Shown: positions 31,222 through 44,745, counted from the first letter of the stretch. The stretch is DNA of 64,000 bases from Rhizopus arrhizus (GCA_024220505.1 JAKZZE010000005.1:1572501-1636500); one strand, 5' to 3'. Made by a program: numbers and translations. Notes: generated by a model from the sequence alone, not told the origin.

Positions 31222-31874
31222 GCTTATATTGAATCATTCATCATAATTATTATATTTTGTATTGAATAGAGGAACGGAACAATATTAAAAGAATGATTTA
31301 TTTTTAGTGCAACATAAAATTATTTTAACATTTGCGAAAATGGGTTATTCCGCTCAACGCAAAACCCAGAACAAAACATTCATACTTTGTGAATAAAAAT
31401 ACATGATTTTCATTGTTGTATCTGGTGATACACACCTTCTCCTAAGTCTCCTGCTATTAATCTATATGCTGCCTAATAAAGTTCATTACTTACTTTTTTT
31501 ATATTCTTCTTAACTTTAATAAGTTTGCCATATGCCCGCATCATTGCGTACAATAATTCATAAAACATTATGTGTCGGAGTGAATACATAACTGATCACT
31601 ATCGGTGCTTATTTTCTGTCTCTCCGATTCAATAACACATTGTGTCCTTGTGTCACTCAATATACTTTAGATCTGTTGAGAGAACGTTTTTTTTATAAAA
31701 GAAAAAACGAGTATAAATAAATGTCCATCTGTCCTTTTTTCTTCTTCTTTTCTTCTTTACTTTTCTTTTTGTTTAACTTCCTTTTCTTTGGATCTTTATT
31801 TGCAACTTTTATCAGCGCTGGACGTTTTATTGTAGTCGAAAAACAACACATTTTCATAAAACAACAATAACAGT
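31222..31874. promoter_or_regulatory. Upstream region of the secreted DPBB gene
   Basis: AT-rich. The stretch 31690-31800 has TATAAAAG- and TATAAATA-like boxes (about 31696 and 31712) followed by a long pyrimidine tract, a common promoter layout in fungi. No other gene was seen. Confidence 0.35.
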
Positions 31875-32294
31875 ATGCCTCGCCTTTTATTCGCAATCGC
31901 CATTTTCGCAACTGCTAGCTTGATTAATGCAGCCCCCATTAAAGATGTTGAACTAGAAAAAAGAGGAGGAACGAGCGGTACTTTTACTGGCACTGGTACT
32001 TGGTTTTTACCTGCCAGTGAAGGAGGCCCTCAAGGCGCCTGTGGGCCTAAAGAAAATAACAACTCAATGATTGTAGCGCTTAATGTAGCCCAATATGGAA
32101 ATACGAGTAAGAAGTCAAAATGGTGTGGAAAGAAGATTAAGATTAAAGGGCCCAAGGGTACAGTTACTGCTAAAATTAATGACGCTTGTCCTGGATGTAG
32201 TAAAGGTGATCTCGATCTCACTCCTGCAGTATTCAAGAAAGTAATTGGTGATATGAATAAAGGTGTTGGAAAAATCACTTGGTCAGTTGTTTAA
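31875..32294 (+). CDS. Small secreted double-psi beta-barrel (RlpA/expansin-like) protein
   Basis: 139 aa, a single exon. Residues 1-20 (MPRLLFAIAIFATASLINAA) form a signal peptide, followed by a Lys-Arg (Kex2-type) site near residue 30. The mature part is a double-psi beta-barrel: GTGTWFLPASEGG, ACGPKENNNSMIVALN, KWCGKKIKI, GTVTAKINDACPGCSKGDLD and LTPAVFKKV. Four Cys are placed as in RlpA-like, barwin-like and plant-protease-inhibitor-like fungal proteins. The conserved Asp of the DLD motif is present. The protein is expected outside the cell or in the wall. Family members bind glycans or inhibit proteases; which applies here cannot be told from sequence. Confidence 0.88.
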   Translation: MPRLLFAIAIFATASLINAAPIKDVELEKRGGTSGTFTGTGTWFLPASEGGPQGACGPKENNNSMIVALNVAQYGNTSKKSKWCGKKIKIKGPKGTVTAKINDACPGCSKGDLDLTPAVFKKVIGDMNKGVGKITWSVV

Positions 32295-34629
32295 ATACAT
32301 TCTACCCTTTTAAAATTAATTCAATTGCAACATATAACCTTGTATCCCTTTTTTTTTGCCTTTGCTTGTACTTCTTTTTGTCAATAAATAAATACAGAAA
32401 AATATTTAACGATTCTTTGAATTATAGAGAAAATTAAATACATATTCTTATACTTTAAGGGGTGGGAGGATGGTTAAAATAAAAGCAAAAGAGTGCTACA
32501 ATCTGAGGAGGTTGATTGATGAACATCTATTCTTGTGTTTTCCAAAAATAAGATTTTATAACAAGTATACAACAAGCTAAGTTGATTTCTTTTCATGTTA
32601 GGAGTAAAAGCATTCAGACATGCTGTGCTACAAGGTAAGACAAAATACATTGCAGGAAATTTTTACACGTGCTATAGTCAAAATCAGAGCAAGCCTTTAA
32701 AGCTTTTTTTTTTTTTTTTTCGTGTGGCGCGGTTTCGGGTACAATAGTTTAGATGAAATTTACGCCAAAGAATTGTATCAAGTAAGGATAAAGTGGATAA
32801 TTCTTGTTTACTTCTAATGATGGCAAAGTTAAAGATATTATGATTTAACTTTTCTTTATCAAACGCCGTAAACATGAAATTTTGATGCAAATTATGAAGT
32901 ACAAATCGCTTTTTTTGGAGTAAAAAAATTCTATTTATATAATATTATCTAATGAAATAAGAAAAGTATAGTTATGCTGTTATTCGTACTTGTAACATCA
33001 TCTTTTTCTCATAGCACATCCATTATTGCTTCTGGGTGGTTTCTTGCTGTAGGATATCCAGAAACTATGTTTATTTTGTTTTACTTTTTCAAAATTGAAT
33101 GTGGTTTCTTATAGTAAATGCTTTAAAGAGGTATGTACAGCAAACGAATGTACTTGTAGGAGAAGATTTTATCATACAGACTCCCATGAAAAACTATTCA
33201 GTATTTATGCTTGAGTCAAAATATAGTTATATGAATTACATTCAATTCAAATATTTATATCCACTATAATACATATCATTTCACTTGTAATAAAACTATG
33301 GTTAGAGCTAGAAATTATGATTAAAATATCGTATGAAACTATGTGTACGAGAAAGAAGCGATGACAAAAACAATTATTCAAATGATTTTGATACAGTGTA
33401 TTTCCTATGATAAACCAAGAAGGAAACAAGTAAAATCATACCGAGGTTCATTAATACTTCCACAGGCCAGATACATGTGCTTATACTTTTTATTTCTGTC
33501 TTTCTAAGCATTAACTGTGATAGAATGAATAAATCTAAACATGAACAAACAAAAGCGACATCTCATCTCTTCTACTTTTTTAACTAATCACTCGCAACTA
33601 TACACTTTTTACTAAATTATCGTAACTCATGCTTCTAGAAGGAGGACACTAGAATCATATTTCCTTCAGTCCAACTTTTCTCAAAATCATTTCAACTCTT
33701 TTTTTTAAAGAAAAAGACCGCTGGGAGTAAGATAACACTTGACTAACAATTCAATTCATAGTTACAAAGGATTTAGCAAGTTATAAAAGAGGGAACAGAT
33801 AGATGGATTTATGACAAATATAAAGGGAAGTCGTACAAAAAAGTTTTTTTTTTTTTTTCTCTTTTTATACACACAATATAACATAATTAATGATTATAGT
33901 AAATATTCGAAAAGAAAAGAAAAATTATATCCGATAGTGAGAGTAGTAAGGACCATTAGCTTACAGTACTGCTGTGCAAACACGTAACAAACTTGGAACT
34001 CATCTTTGAACAGAAATAAATTGAGTTTCAAAGCATCAATTGAAAAAGCTTATTGAACAGGACATTAAAAAAATGATTAAATATTATAATCAAGTGCTTC
34101 AAAATGGTTCTGGACTATCATGATCAAGGAGACTCCTCCTGGACATGCAAAAAAATAAAGCGAGAGAAGCTCTGACGACTTGTTAACAAGACCAGAAAGC
34201 ACACTTTAATTATTCAGATCAGGACTCAGGTCAAAGATGATAATGAAAAGATAAAATTCACCAAATGTCTTAGATTGAACGCAGGATCAGTAAGAGCTCC
34301 AAATAAGACATTATACTATCCACTTATTTAATGTAAATCCTCAGAATATCCTTTTCTTGAGTTAATTAATAAAACAAGTGTTTTGATAAGGCATCATCTG
34401 TGAATCATATAACACATATACTTTTAAGATAACCTTTAAATTCTTGGACCTTTTATTTCATCTCTTAACGTTTAAACATTTAAAAAACGTATTGACAGGA
34501 CCACTTCAATCACAGTAAAGAGGTTTTCAACTTGACCTTATTTTATACATTAATATTGAATAATGCATATCCAAATGTAGTAATCTTTTTATTTTCTTGT
34601 TTTTTTTAAATTAGTAAAAACTTTATTTA
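32295..34629. other. Intergenic, 2.3 kb, no recognised gene
   Basis: The 3' flank of the DPBB gene (poly(A)-like AATAAATAAA near 32384) followed by AT-rich DNA. Only short frames without motifs were seen. Confidence 0.55.
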
Positions 34630-35170
34630 CACTCACTCTTCAACAGGCAGAGGGTGTCGTCGTACCTTAACTGTCAAATCAGGTCAATTCCAATAAAGTA
34701 TAAAAAATTAAAAGAATCCATTTAGGATCAAGAAGGGGAGAAAAAGCAAGATAAATTTAAGGAGTGCGTGAAATCAGTATTTCATATTATTGAAAGGAGA
34801 ATCCGAATGTGTATTTGAAGAAGAGGAAGAGAGAAGATTTGGTATTGAATGATATCAATATCAAAGATCAAGACAGTGTGTAGGCCAGACGAAGGATCGG
34901 TAGTGCTCGACCGAATCCCATTTAGAGGGGAGGAGCTTTTAGAAACTTGTTGAAGATGTGGGACACCAGATCTTGAACAGGAGAAGGAAAGTATAGTTGA
35001 AGATGCATTCAAAAGGAATATACAACGTACTGTTTGATCGAATAGTAGATTGGTGGTATCACTGTCGGGGAGATTTTCCAGATAGCCAGTCTAGATGCCA
35101 GCGAATGTATTGACTACGTTCAAGGGGTGCATAGGCAATCAAAGGATGAAATTCTTCTTACTTATTTCAA
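34630..35170 (-). mobile_element. Old, degenerate LINE 3' fragment
   Basis: On the minus strand near 35140-35070 the frame reads HPLIAYAPLERSQYIRWHLD, then WLSGKS. This matches the ORF2 motif (R)SRCIRWRLGWLPGGK of the intact LINEs with several changes. The frame then breaks and the zinc knuckle is lost. The outer limits are uncertain. It is older than the other LINE pieces in the window. Confidence 0.55.
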
Positions 35171-35973
35171 GGCAAGGACCTTGTAGCTATCCAAGTCATA
35201 ATCCTTTTTAAATTTGACACAGAATCTTCCGAGACTTTTCATTTGTGCCATTCTAGGATAGCGATTTCATGTGAACTGCTTTGATATTGCACTTCAACTA
35301 TTCCTTGAATAAAAATTCGGAGTTTTATCATTGATATTGAAGTAATGCATATATTTAGGAGGTATATCACTGTAAGACGTTGTATCTTTTTGAGAATAAG
35401 GTAAAAGATGATTGTGTAATGTAAAAGTTTACCGCGCAAAGAAAAACAAAAACAAAGTACGTAAAATGATGGTACAAATTCGCAGATAAATTAAGAAAAG
35501 ACCAATAGAAATCAGTACTAGATCAAGTAAATGTGTTTATTTGATTGGGCCGACAACAGATGATCTTTTTGATTTGATAAACCATATTTACTGTCAGTAA
35601 TAGGTTATCCGCACAACCAAAACATGAATATATAAAGAATCCCTTACAAGTTAAACAGTAATCTATGTCATGACAGTAATCTGTACTATACTAGACTACA
35701 AAAGTAAGTGTATTAGATGAATAATCACTGTCTGATGTAATCTTTTGAGTATAATTTGCATTTGTAAAAGGAAATGTCAAAACCATGTCTACAATTATCA
35801 TTGGCTAAAAGCAAGTTAGTCATTTTTGCTTAAAAAGTTAAGGGTGCACAAAATCGGTCATACAAGACGGAAATTTATGCACAAAAAGGTAAAGTGGTTA
35901 GTGGGAATTTCCTTCTCTTTCCCACTCTTTTATCTCTCTCGTTCACTTTTACTCACGATTAATATCTTATTAC
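35171..35973. promoter_or_regulatory. Upstream region of the MFS permease gene
   Basis: AT-rich, with no gene. The last 60 nt before the ATG are pyrimidine-rich (CTCTTTCCCACTCTTTTATC), a usual feature of fungal promoters and leaders. Confidence 0.35.
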
Positions 35974-37738
35974 ATGACAGAGTCAAAAAAGAACGAATTT
36001 AAGGAATATCTTGAAGTGGTAGATGAAGAATTCTCAATTGGGAAACAAACAAAGGAATACAACTCCTCAAAGGAAACCTTTGTTCATCCATCAGCCGAAG
36101 AACTAAGGACTCTTCTCTGGAAATTAGACTTGAGAATCATTCCTTTTCTTGGTCTGCTTTATCTTTGCTCTTTTTTGGATCGTGTTAATATTGGTAATGC
36201 TAAACTTGCTGGTATAACCACTGATCTTAATATGAATGGAAATGATTATAATCTTGCTTTGTCCTTATTTTTTGTTGGTTATGTAAGTTCAATTGACTGT
36301 TGTTATTTGAGTTTATTTAAATCAATTTATAGATCATCTTTGAAGTGCCATGTAACATGATTATGAAAATTATTGGCCCTAGTAAATGGATTCCTATCGT
36401 CATGATTTCTTGGGGCACAGTAGTAAGTGCTTTGTTTGAAAAAAATAGACCATCTTTTTAATCCCTTAACTAATTAGATGGCTGCAATGGCTGCATGTAA
36501 AAATACCGCTGGTCTTCTAGCATCTCGATTCTTTTTGGGTATTACTGAAGCCGGCTTATTTCCAGGTGTTATTTTCTACTTGTCATTGTGGTATACCCGA
36601 GGTGAACAAGCGACACGTGTGGCTATTTTTTTTTCATGTTCTACATTAGCTGGTGTAAGTGTTTTACTTTCAGTATTATTAAATTGTATTTAACTCTATT
36701 TGGCTTAGGCTTTTGGAGGTGTACTTGCGTATGGTATAATGCAAATGGATGGTCTAAGTGGTCTTCGCGGCTGGCAGTGGATCTTTATCATCGAAGCTAT
36801 TCCTACATTAATTTTAGCATTTGCTGCCTATATCTTTCTTCCTGATTTCCCAGAAAATTCAAAATGTAAGTTTAGAATTAAAGTGTATGTGGCATAAAGA
36901 CTTATCTCTTTCTAGTCATTAATGAACGGGAACGTGAAATCGTTGTTCATCGACTTAAAGAAGATGCTGGACCATCAGTCGAAACTCACTTTTCATGGAA
37001 ACAATTCCGATCTGCTTTTACTGATTATAAAGTATATGCTCATGCCCTTGTTTATATTTGTGGATCTACACCTCTTTACAGTCTAAGTTTATTCTTGCCA
37101 AGCATTATTCAAGGTATGGGATTTACGGATCTTCGTGCACAAGCAATGACTGCTCCACCTTATGCCATAGGTAAGTAAAAAAGAGACCAACTGATTACAA
37201 TATGAGTCTAATCCTTTTTTTTTTCTTAGCTTGTATTGTTACTATTGCAGTGGCTATGCATGCCGATAAACATCGTGAAAGGGGTCTTCATATTGCTGTC
37301 CCAGGAGCTATAGGTGCCATCGGTTATGCACTTTTAGTGGCCCTTCGTGATAAGGGAGCAGTAGCCATGTATATCGCTGCCTGCATCACAACAACTGGTG
37401 TCTTTGCTCACATTCCAGCTATGCTCTCATGGTTTACAAATAACATCGGTGGGCATACGAAACGTGGTGCAGCAACTGCTTTCATTATTTCAATTGGTAA
37501 CGTAGGTGGTGCTATTGGTGGACAAATCTATCGTGCGGATGATGCACCCCACTACGCTCGAGCTAACTCGGTTGCTTTGGGACTTATGTGTGGCGTGGTT
37601 TTGTTTTCACTTTTGTTCAAGTGGAATTTAATACGAGAAAATGCTAGACGTGATCGATTGACGCCTGAAGAATATGAAAAGGAGGCCTCTGGGGAGGATC
37701 TTTGTGATCTTCATCCTGATTTTAGATACTTGTCATAA
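35974..37738 (+). CDS. MFS anion:cation symporter (allantoate/nicotinate permease type)
   Basis: Six exons (35974-36282, 36333-36422, 36478-36654, 36709-36865, 36916-37170, 37230-37738) join in frame to 498 aa. The introns are 50-59 nt and all begin GTAAGT. Hallmarks of the Dal5/TNA1-type ACS family: LDRVNIGNAKLAG in TM1, WGTV/MAAMAACKN, RFFLGITEAGLFPGVIFYLS with the following WYTRGEQATR, and GWQWIFIIEAIPT, then LPDFPENSKF after TM6. About 12 membrane segments are expected. The N-terminal 45 residues are hydrophilic. It should import an organic anion such as nicotinate, allantoate or pantothenate across the plasma membrane by proton symport; the substrate cannot be decided. Confidence 0.9.
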
Positions 37739-38162
37739 TATTGTAGTATATACTTTTTTCTTTTTCTTGTATACCTTGTTTTTCAATACATATAGTTTAA
37801 TAAATACACACACAACGAATAATTTCAACAAGATCCATTCCTTATACATTTCATTAAAAGTATATCCAACACAGCACTTTTAGTACCCAGTACCTTGATT
37901 GTTACATAAGCTGTGTGGTATATACACAACATTTTTGTGATCTGTACCATTACCCCTCATTATGTGGGGAATTCAGCAGACCCTCGTTTCATCTTGATCA
38001 AAAGAGTCACTCCTGAGTTTGAATATGGGACTTTTGTTTAAGTTTTTTTTTTTTTTTTTCACTTTTTGTTCTTTTTTTCTCTCTTTTTTCTTATATCCCC
38101 ACAAGCAAAGCTGTACAAAATCTTTTCTAAAAGAATACCCTTTTCAACCAAATATTGCAGAG
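37739..38162. promoter_or_regulatory. Promoter region of the PRPP synthetase gene
   Basis: The 3' flank of the permease gene and the leader of the next. A T/C tract at 38040-38095 precedes the start. An in-frame upstream ATG at 38019 would add a poly-Phe stretch and is unlikely to be used; the ATG at 38163 gives the conserved N-terminus. Confidence 0.5.
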
Positions 38163-39234
38163 ATGTCTGATAACGCCATTAAGATATTTACCGGTAACTC
38201 TCACCCCGAACTTGCTAAACTTGTTGCTAGCCGTATTGGCATTGACTTGGCCAAGGCTGTTGTTATGAAATATTCTAATCAAGAAACTTCTGTTACTGTT
38301 GGAGAATCTGTTCGTGATGAAGATGTCTTTATTATCCAATCTGGATGTGGTGAGATCAATGACAATTTAATGGAGCTTTTGATCTTGATCAATGCCTGTA
38401 AGACTGCCTCTGCTCGCAGAATCACAGCTGTCATTCCCTGCTTCCCTTATGCTCGACAAGACAAAAAGGACAAGAGTCGTGCTCCTATTACTGCTAAATT
38501 GACGGCTAACATGTTGACTGTTGCTGGTGCCAATCATGTCATCACCATGGATCTCCACGCCTCTCAAATTCAAGGTTTCTTCAATATTCCTGTAGATAAC
38601 TTATACTGTGAACCTTCCATGATTAAATATATTCGTACTCAAATTCCTGATTGGAAGAATGCTATCATTGTTTCTCCAGATGCTGGTGGAGCTAAACGGT
38701 AAGAAAACAAGCCATTGTATTCATGTGAGAAAGATCAAGGGCTCATTAAAAAAAATAGTGCCACTTCAATTGCCGATCGTCTCGAACTTGATTTTGCTTT
38801 GATTCACAAAGAACGTAAGAGAGCCAATGAGGTTTCTCGTATGGTTTTAGTAGGTGATGTTCAGGGCAAGATTGCTATATTGGTGGATGACATGGCAGAT
38901 ACTTGCGGTACACTTGGATTGGCTGCCAAAACTTTGGTTGAAAACGGCGCCGTTAAAGTATATGCTATTGTTGCTCATGGTATTCTTTCTGGTAAGGCCA
39001 TCAAGGTCATCAATGAATCTGTCATTGAAAAACTTGTTGTCACAAACACAATTCCTCACCACGATAAAATGGTAAAGAGTAATGTTATTCTAATTCATCA
39101 TGAAACTAATATTTTACTAGGCCATTTGTCCTAAACTTGACATCATTGACATTTCTCCCACTCTTGCTGAAGCCATTCGTAGAACTCATAATGGTGAATC
39201 AGTATCTTACCTTTTCTCTCATGCTCCTGAATAA
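38163..39234 (+). CDS. Ribose-phosphate pyrophosphokinase (PRPP synthetase)
   Basis: Three exons (38163-38698, 38759-39071, 39121-39234; introns 60 and 49 nt) join to 320 aa, the usual length for a short-form PRPP synthetase. Motifs: [14 protein letters not shown] at the N-terminus, KYSNQETSV, the ATP-binding loop [44 protein letters not shown], and the PRPP loop [13 protein letters not shown]. It makes 5-phosphoribosyl-1-pyrophosphate from ribose 5-phosphate and ATP in the cytosol, feeding purine, pyrimidine, His, Trp and NAD synthesis. It has no long insertion of the yeast Prs1/Prs5 type, so it is the Prs2/3/4-like catalytic form. Confidence 0.96.
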
Positions 39235-39563
39235 GTCTCTTTCCAATACTTTTGTTGCTTTATTTTTTTGTTTATACATACATTTTTTACCTTTTTTTTT
39301 TGTAATAAATATCATAAAAGATAGATAAATGATATTTATACAGTGTATATTTAACATAAAAGTATATCACTTAATTGAGTAATAAAATATATCCAGTAGT
39401 ACAAAATCAAGATTACCAGATAAATAACATTTATCAATCCTAGAGACAGAAATCGCTATAAAGATATAATGAAAGTAGGAAAATAAAAAAAAAAAAAAAG
39501 GTTTTATTGTAAGCGTGTTTTTGTTATTCTAGATACTTGATCTTCAAACTATAAGAAAAGCAA

Positions 39564-42237
39564 TTAGTCAAGTTTTTCTTTTTTTTTTTTGAAAATACAA
39601 CATACAGCTATTATAAGATCATCCTTTGAATCACTGGTACTGGAGATAATAGGTGCATCAAGCCTTTGCATTTTATAACAGGTGAAATCACCTTGACAAA
39701 CATTTTTAAAGTTCCAGATGATAACAAAAGAGCCTGTTATCTGTAAAAATGTTATCAATCACGTTTAAAATTCATTGTAAAGTGTGCTTACACAAACAAT
39801 GTCGTTTCTGTTATGTATATCAAAGTAGGCTCTCTTGAAAGAAACGGCCTCGTTCATAAGAGTGACATGCTCCGGTTTAATTCTCAAAGTGACTGCCTGG
39901 TCATTTAACAGTGTGTGTACAAGAATTAAAAAGTTGGAGCAAGTAGCAACCAAATAACGACCATCTAAAGTTACATCAAGCCCAAGGATAGGCTCTCCAA
40001 TGGGTGGCAAGGTAATAGCAGCAACCTTATTAAGCTCACTAAAGATTCGGATCACACCTTTCTTACTTCCAACCGCCACATACTTTGAACGAGAAGAGGC
40101 AACAGTAGAAAACTCTGGCATGCTAGAGTACTTCTTGTAATCTAAATCGTTAATCTTGTTTACACGTTTTTGACGAGGATCGATACGGAAAAGAGAATTT
40201 GAGGTTATACCAACTACAGTTTGGTCATTATTGAGTGTATCAAGAGTTTGAGGACTTGGACAGATATTGATTACTATGAAAAAATAATAAGAAAAGGGAA
40301 ATTGATAGTATGCGGATTATAATATACATAGATTTTCATCATTGACTTTCCATTCTTCCACAACTTCACCTCGTCCTAAATCCATTTTGTAAACAATGTT
40401 GTTTTTCATATTGACATCATACAACAAATAGCTCGACTCTTGATCATGGAGGATAGCATTGGTTGGATACAGAGGATTTTTACCATTGATCGTTTGAATG
40501 TCTTGAATCGAACGCGTAAAATTGATACCTGAGCCATATAAGGAATATATACCAACTTTATTTCCTCGAACTACAAATGAGAGATTTGATTTGTGACCAG
40601 TAGACAAGATGGAATTTTTCTGTGAGCCATCGCTATAGAACAAATCTTTCGCTTCATTGTTTTGTACACTATTATCTTCATTAACTAGACACACACCAGA
40701 ATCATTATTTTTCATATTCAGGAACCCTAAGAAACAATCGTCAACTCTACTTGGTTGCAAATGCTTTTCTTTATGCTATTGCTTACCCTTTTTATCCCCT
40801 TCTCCTTCGTCATCTTCTTCTGAGTCAGAGTCCATAAAAGAGGCAACATTGTTTGCTAAGGTATTTATGATGTAATCCTGGTTTTGCCTCTATAAACAAG
40901 GAAAATTTAACTAGACGTTTCTTGATCGGAAATTTTTTCCCCTGTATTTACTCTATAGCGTGAAAATCGAGATTTTGATGCTACTTCAAAGATTGATTTT
41001 GTCAATAACTCTTTAAATCCTTCATAAACTTCCCTGTCATTTAGGGTGACCTTGAAGGAGTAAGCACGCTTGTTTTCGTAATAGTTCCAGTAAAATTCCA
41101 ATTCCTCATGTTTGAATATGGGGTTCATATTAACATCAATAGTTTGATAGATAGATGGTATCTCTGTACTATAAACTTCCATATGATCTAATGATATGTC
41201 GCAATAAGTGCAAATAACCCACATGTAACATATGCTTCAAATTGTGTGCACTTACACGTAAATGATTCTGATTCAGATACTTTGATAAAGACTTTACCGT
41301 TCACTATATAGTCTCTTACATCAGGTCTATAAATAAACAAAGTTGCTTCAAGAACAATCAAAGGAGTTCCATGGGTGGGCTCTGTGCCAGTGTAAGGAAC
41401 ATATCGAATGAAGGTTGAAGTGGAATCATCATTTGCATCATCTGGAATAAAGGTTCCATAAACTTCAGTCTTTGCTTTTAGAATTTCAGAACACGTCTTG
41501 TTTTCGACATGACTTAAAGTGTATGGAATAGAAAGTTAACAACTGAATGCATAAGCTAACATGCATGCATAAACTTACGCCGAATAAAGTGAAAGCAGTT
41601 TTGATTCGGTAATAAGTGACCTAGGCGATTTATATTCATTTTCATAAATACACTCATAGGCAACAGCCATAAAATTCTCCGCAGCTTCTTGGAGGACGTC
41701 TCTGTTACAAACAAACTCGAATGTTTCAATTAAGCCCTATCATGTCTAGTAAGATCCATTCAATCATTCTTTTGTATTCTTTTTTCTTGATTTACCTCGA
41801 CAGTCCAAGTAAGACAAACATCTTGATTCATATTGATACGGTAGATTCGTAAGTGCATGTTCTTTTGAACCTTGAATGTTTGCCGACTATCGTCTAAGGT
41901 AAATTGTTGAGAGAGAGAGAAAAGAGCCTCTGAAGGCAATATGTTCTTACAAAAACACTTTGCATTGGAGATACCAGACACAACAAGTTCGTAAGCAAAT
42001 GGAGATTCAGTACGCTTTAAGCAAAGAACTGCATCTTCATAACTATAATAAAAGAGACCCTTGAACATTAGTATTCAACAAATGAGCAGCTTCTTTATAT
42101 TACAGTGTTTGCTTTATGGTTCGATGGCCTTCATAAAAGTAACAAGAAAATGCGCCATACTTAAGATCGATTAGCTCTTTTTTATTCTTATCTGTAAAAA
42201 AAGGTACAGCTAAATTTCTGTCCAATATATCAAACAT
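39564..42237 (-). CDS. VID27: VID27-like protein
   Basis: Nine exons join in frame to 736 aa: 42237-42104, 42042-41796, 41736-41579, 41512-41256, 41187-40952, 40889-40787, 40744-40328, 40273-39792, 39740-39564. Introns are 42-68 nt. The N-terminal half (MFDILDRNL, then WTVEGLIETFEFV and RDVLQEAAENFMA) matches the PH-like part of Vid27. The C-terminal half is the WD/beta-propeller part: SNLSFVVRGNKVGIYS, AILHDQESSYLL, MDLGRGEVVEEWKV, ITSNSLFRIDPR, YVAVGSKKGVIRIFSELN, GEPILGLDVTLDGRYLVATC and ITGSFVIIWNF. An acidic linker (DSDSEEDDEGEGDKK) lies between. Yeast Vid27 is linked to vacuolar import and degradation of gluconeogenic enzymes; its molecular role is poorly known. The 42-nt intron between exons 6 and 7 is the least certain join. 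Confidence 0.88.
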
Positions 42238-43217
42238 TTTATAAACAAAGAGAGAAAAGAGAGAGAGAACAACACTATAAAGGAAATTGTATATATTAGT
42301 AGTAAATTCAAATCCAATCTAGACTATTTATTACTGCAATCGCACACACACACACACTGTTAGCTCATTTTAAAAAGATCGCTATGTAGCACTTTTTTCC
42401 TTCGGGGACTTTCTTACTAGTCACGATCTCTATGATCCAAGAACTTTCTTTTCTATAAAGCAAACAGATTGTGAAACAAAGAAGGATGCTAATAGAACGA
42501 TTCATTCCAGATAATTTATCAGATTAGTCGATGTAAGATATTACCCCATTTCTTACAAATCAAAAATCAAACATGTTTAGTTTGAAGGGATGCTATTGGT
42601 AAAAATATATATAATAGTGCTTATAGGGTCAATTTATAAACCATTGCTACTATAAACTGATGGAAGACATATTCATAGTTTCATTTATTCATTTAAATAT
42701 ACAACTAAATATGTTTCACTAAATTCAACAAGGATAGGCTAAATACAAATAGTAAGCTCATTTGAATCAATTATCTAAAAAAATTTCATAAATGAACTTG
42801 TAAAAATCCTCATCTTGAAACACACTTTATCCATACCGCATATTAACTATATCATGGTATATGCCTTAGATATCTATACAGGAATAGTTGATGCAGTATC
42901 GCAGTTATCATATGAACCGGCCATGGCAGTATATATTCAAGTATCCCACAGCTATTCTCAAATGATAATACCAAGAGATATCAATACATGTATAATATAG
43001 GCTTTATACCCTTTCAATAGCGAAGGTATATATATGAACATAAACATAAAAGACGAAAAAAAAAATCTTTATTTTATGGAATTTGGACCTGCAGAAACAA
43101 ACACTGAAATTAATTTTACCCTCTTTCAGAAAAGTTACATTTCACATTTTTTATTTATTATTTTCTGCTCTATTTCTTTCTTTTTCATCTTTCCTTCCTC
43201 TTTGTTTTCCTTTATAA
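42238..43217. promoter_or_regulatory. Intergenic region between divergent VID27 and GT15 genes
   Basis: About 1 kb with the 5' flanks of both genes. A (CA)n run lies at 42341-42357. A TATATATA box near 43027 and a T/C-rich tract (43150-43210) precede the GT15 start. No gene was recognised. Confidence 0.4.
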
Positions 43218-44745
43218 ATGATTCATCTACAGGAAAGCCCTCATCCACTCAGTAAAAACAAGGTCCCATATCGTCGACGTCAGCTATTAAAAACCGCATT
43301 TCGTGTTATTATCATTGCTTCAATATTTGTGGTTTGCTTCTTTGTTGGTCAAAAAATCCAGTGGTCGGGACAATTTGATCCAAGGGATGCTGCTTTTGTT
43401 CAATACTTTTGTAATCAGCAAGAACTAGATCAGAGAGGTAAGGAAGAACAGCAAAAGATTCAGCAGGTGAACGTGGAGCACCAAAGAATGAGTTATTTAA
43501 AACCAGAATTTGTACCTGATGAAACAATCCCTAACCACATATGGGACGACTTACCAGTGAGAGGTGCATATTACATGGTTGTCAGGAACGAAAAGCTCAA
43601 TGAAGCAAAGGCAGTTATCAACTCAATGGAAAGTCACATGAAGAATGGTACACGCTATCCATGGGTTTTGTTAAATAACCAACACTTCACTCTTGATTTC
43701 CGTAAATACATCAAAAGAGTAACTAATGCACCAGTATTCTTTGGAAAAATTGATCTTAACGCATGGGAATACCCTTACTGGATTGATGTACCTCGAGCAG
43801 AGAGCATTATGCTGGACCAAGGGTTTGACGGGGTTCATAATACAGCAAAGTTATCATATCATCAGCTGTTACGTTATCAATCTGGCTTTTTCTTTCATCA
43901 TCCTCTACTCAGAAATGTCGACTATACATGGCGTGTTGAGCCAGGAGCAGATTACAGCTGTAATATGAACCAAGACTTATTTTTATTTATGAAGGAAAAT
44001 AATAAAAAGATAGGTAAATATCACAAAAGACATATTCATTCTTGTAATGCAAAAGACTGACAATTTTTTGTAGGCTTCGTTATCACCATGAAGGAATCAC
44101 CACAGTCCATTCCAACACTATGGGCAAGAGTAAATGAATTTAAGCGAATTTACCCTGATTATATACTGGATGAAAATTCTACGATTCATTCGTGGATCTA
44201 TAATGAACGCGAAGATGATTATAATTATTGCCATTTTTGGTCAAATTTTCAGATGGCAGATTTGTCATTTTTCAGATCAGAGGCTTACCAAAAATACTTT
44301 GAATATTTGGATAGAACAGGAAACTTCTTTTACGAAAGGTATAAATTAAACTAATCTGTCTGACTTATGCTCATAACGTATTTAGATGGGGCGATGCACC
44401 TGTACAAACAATAGCTGCTGCTTTATTTTTAAGAAAGGAGGAAATTCATTTCTTCAATGAAATAGGATATACTCACTCAATTGCTACTCATTGTCCGTAC
44501 GATGAAAATCTTTTAAGAGATTGCAGCTGCGATGTTACAAATAACTACGGTAATTGTTTATATATGCGTGTTTCGGTCTGTATTTTAATTAATCTAAAAT
44601 TATATAAACAAACATAGATTTTTACCAAGACAGTTGCTTAAAAAAGTTGTTGAAAATACTTGATCCTCAACTTCTTAGCAGCATGAAGTTATTCATTAAT
44701 GTAAAAGATATCGCTGTACCTTCTTTAATACAATTACCATCTTAG
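43218..44745 (+). CDS. GT15 alpha-1,2-mannosyltransferase (Kre2/Mnt1/Ktr family), copy A
   Basis: Four exons (43218-44013, 44074-44338, 44386-44549, 44618-44745) join to 450 aa. A short basic N-terminus and one membrane anchor (about residues 30-44, IIIASIFVVCFFVG) give type II Golgi topology. The GT15 catalytic domain has RGAYYMVVRNEKLNEA, YPWVLLNN, YPYWID, LRYQSGFFFHHPLL, YTWRVEPGADYSCN, the SIPTLW block, CHFWSNFQ, and FFYERWGDAPVQ after splicing. The last exon adds DFYQDSCLKKLL. It should transfer mannose from GDP-Man to O- or N-linked glycans of secretory proteins. It is followed 200 bp downstream by a paralogue on the same strand. Confidence 0.93.

Noticed and set aside
38019..38162. N-terminal extension of PRPP synthetase from an upstream ATG
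   Set aside because: It would encode a poly-Phe tract from a T-run. The ATG at 38163 starts exactly at the conserved N-terminus and gives the normal 320-aa length.
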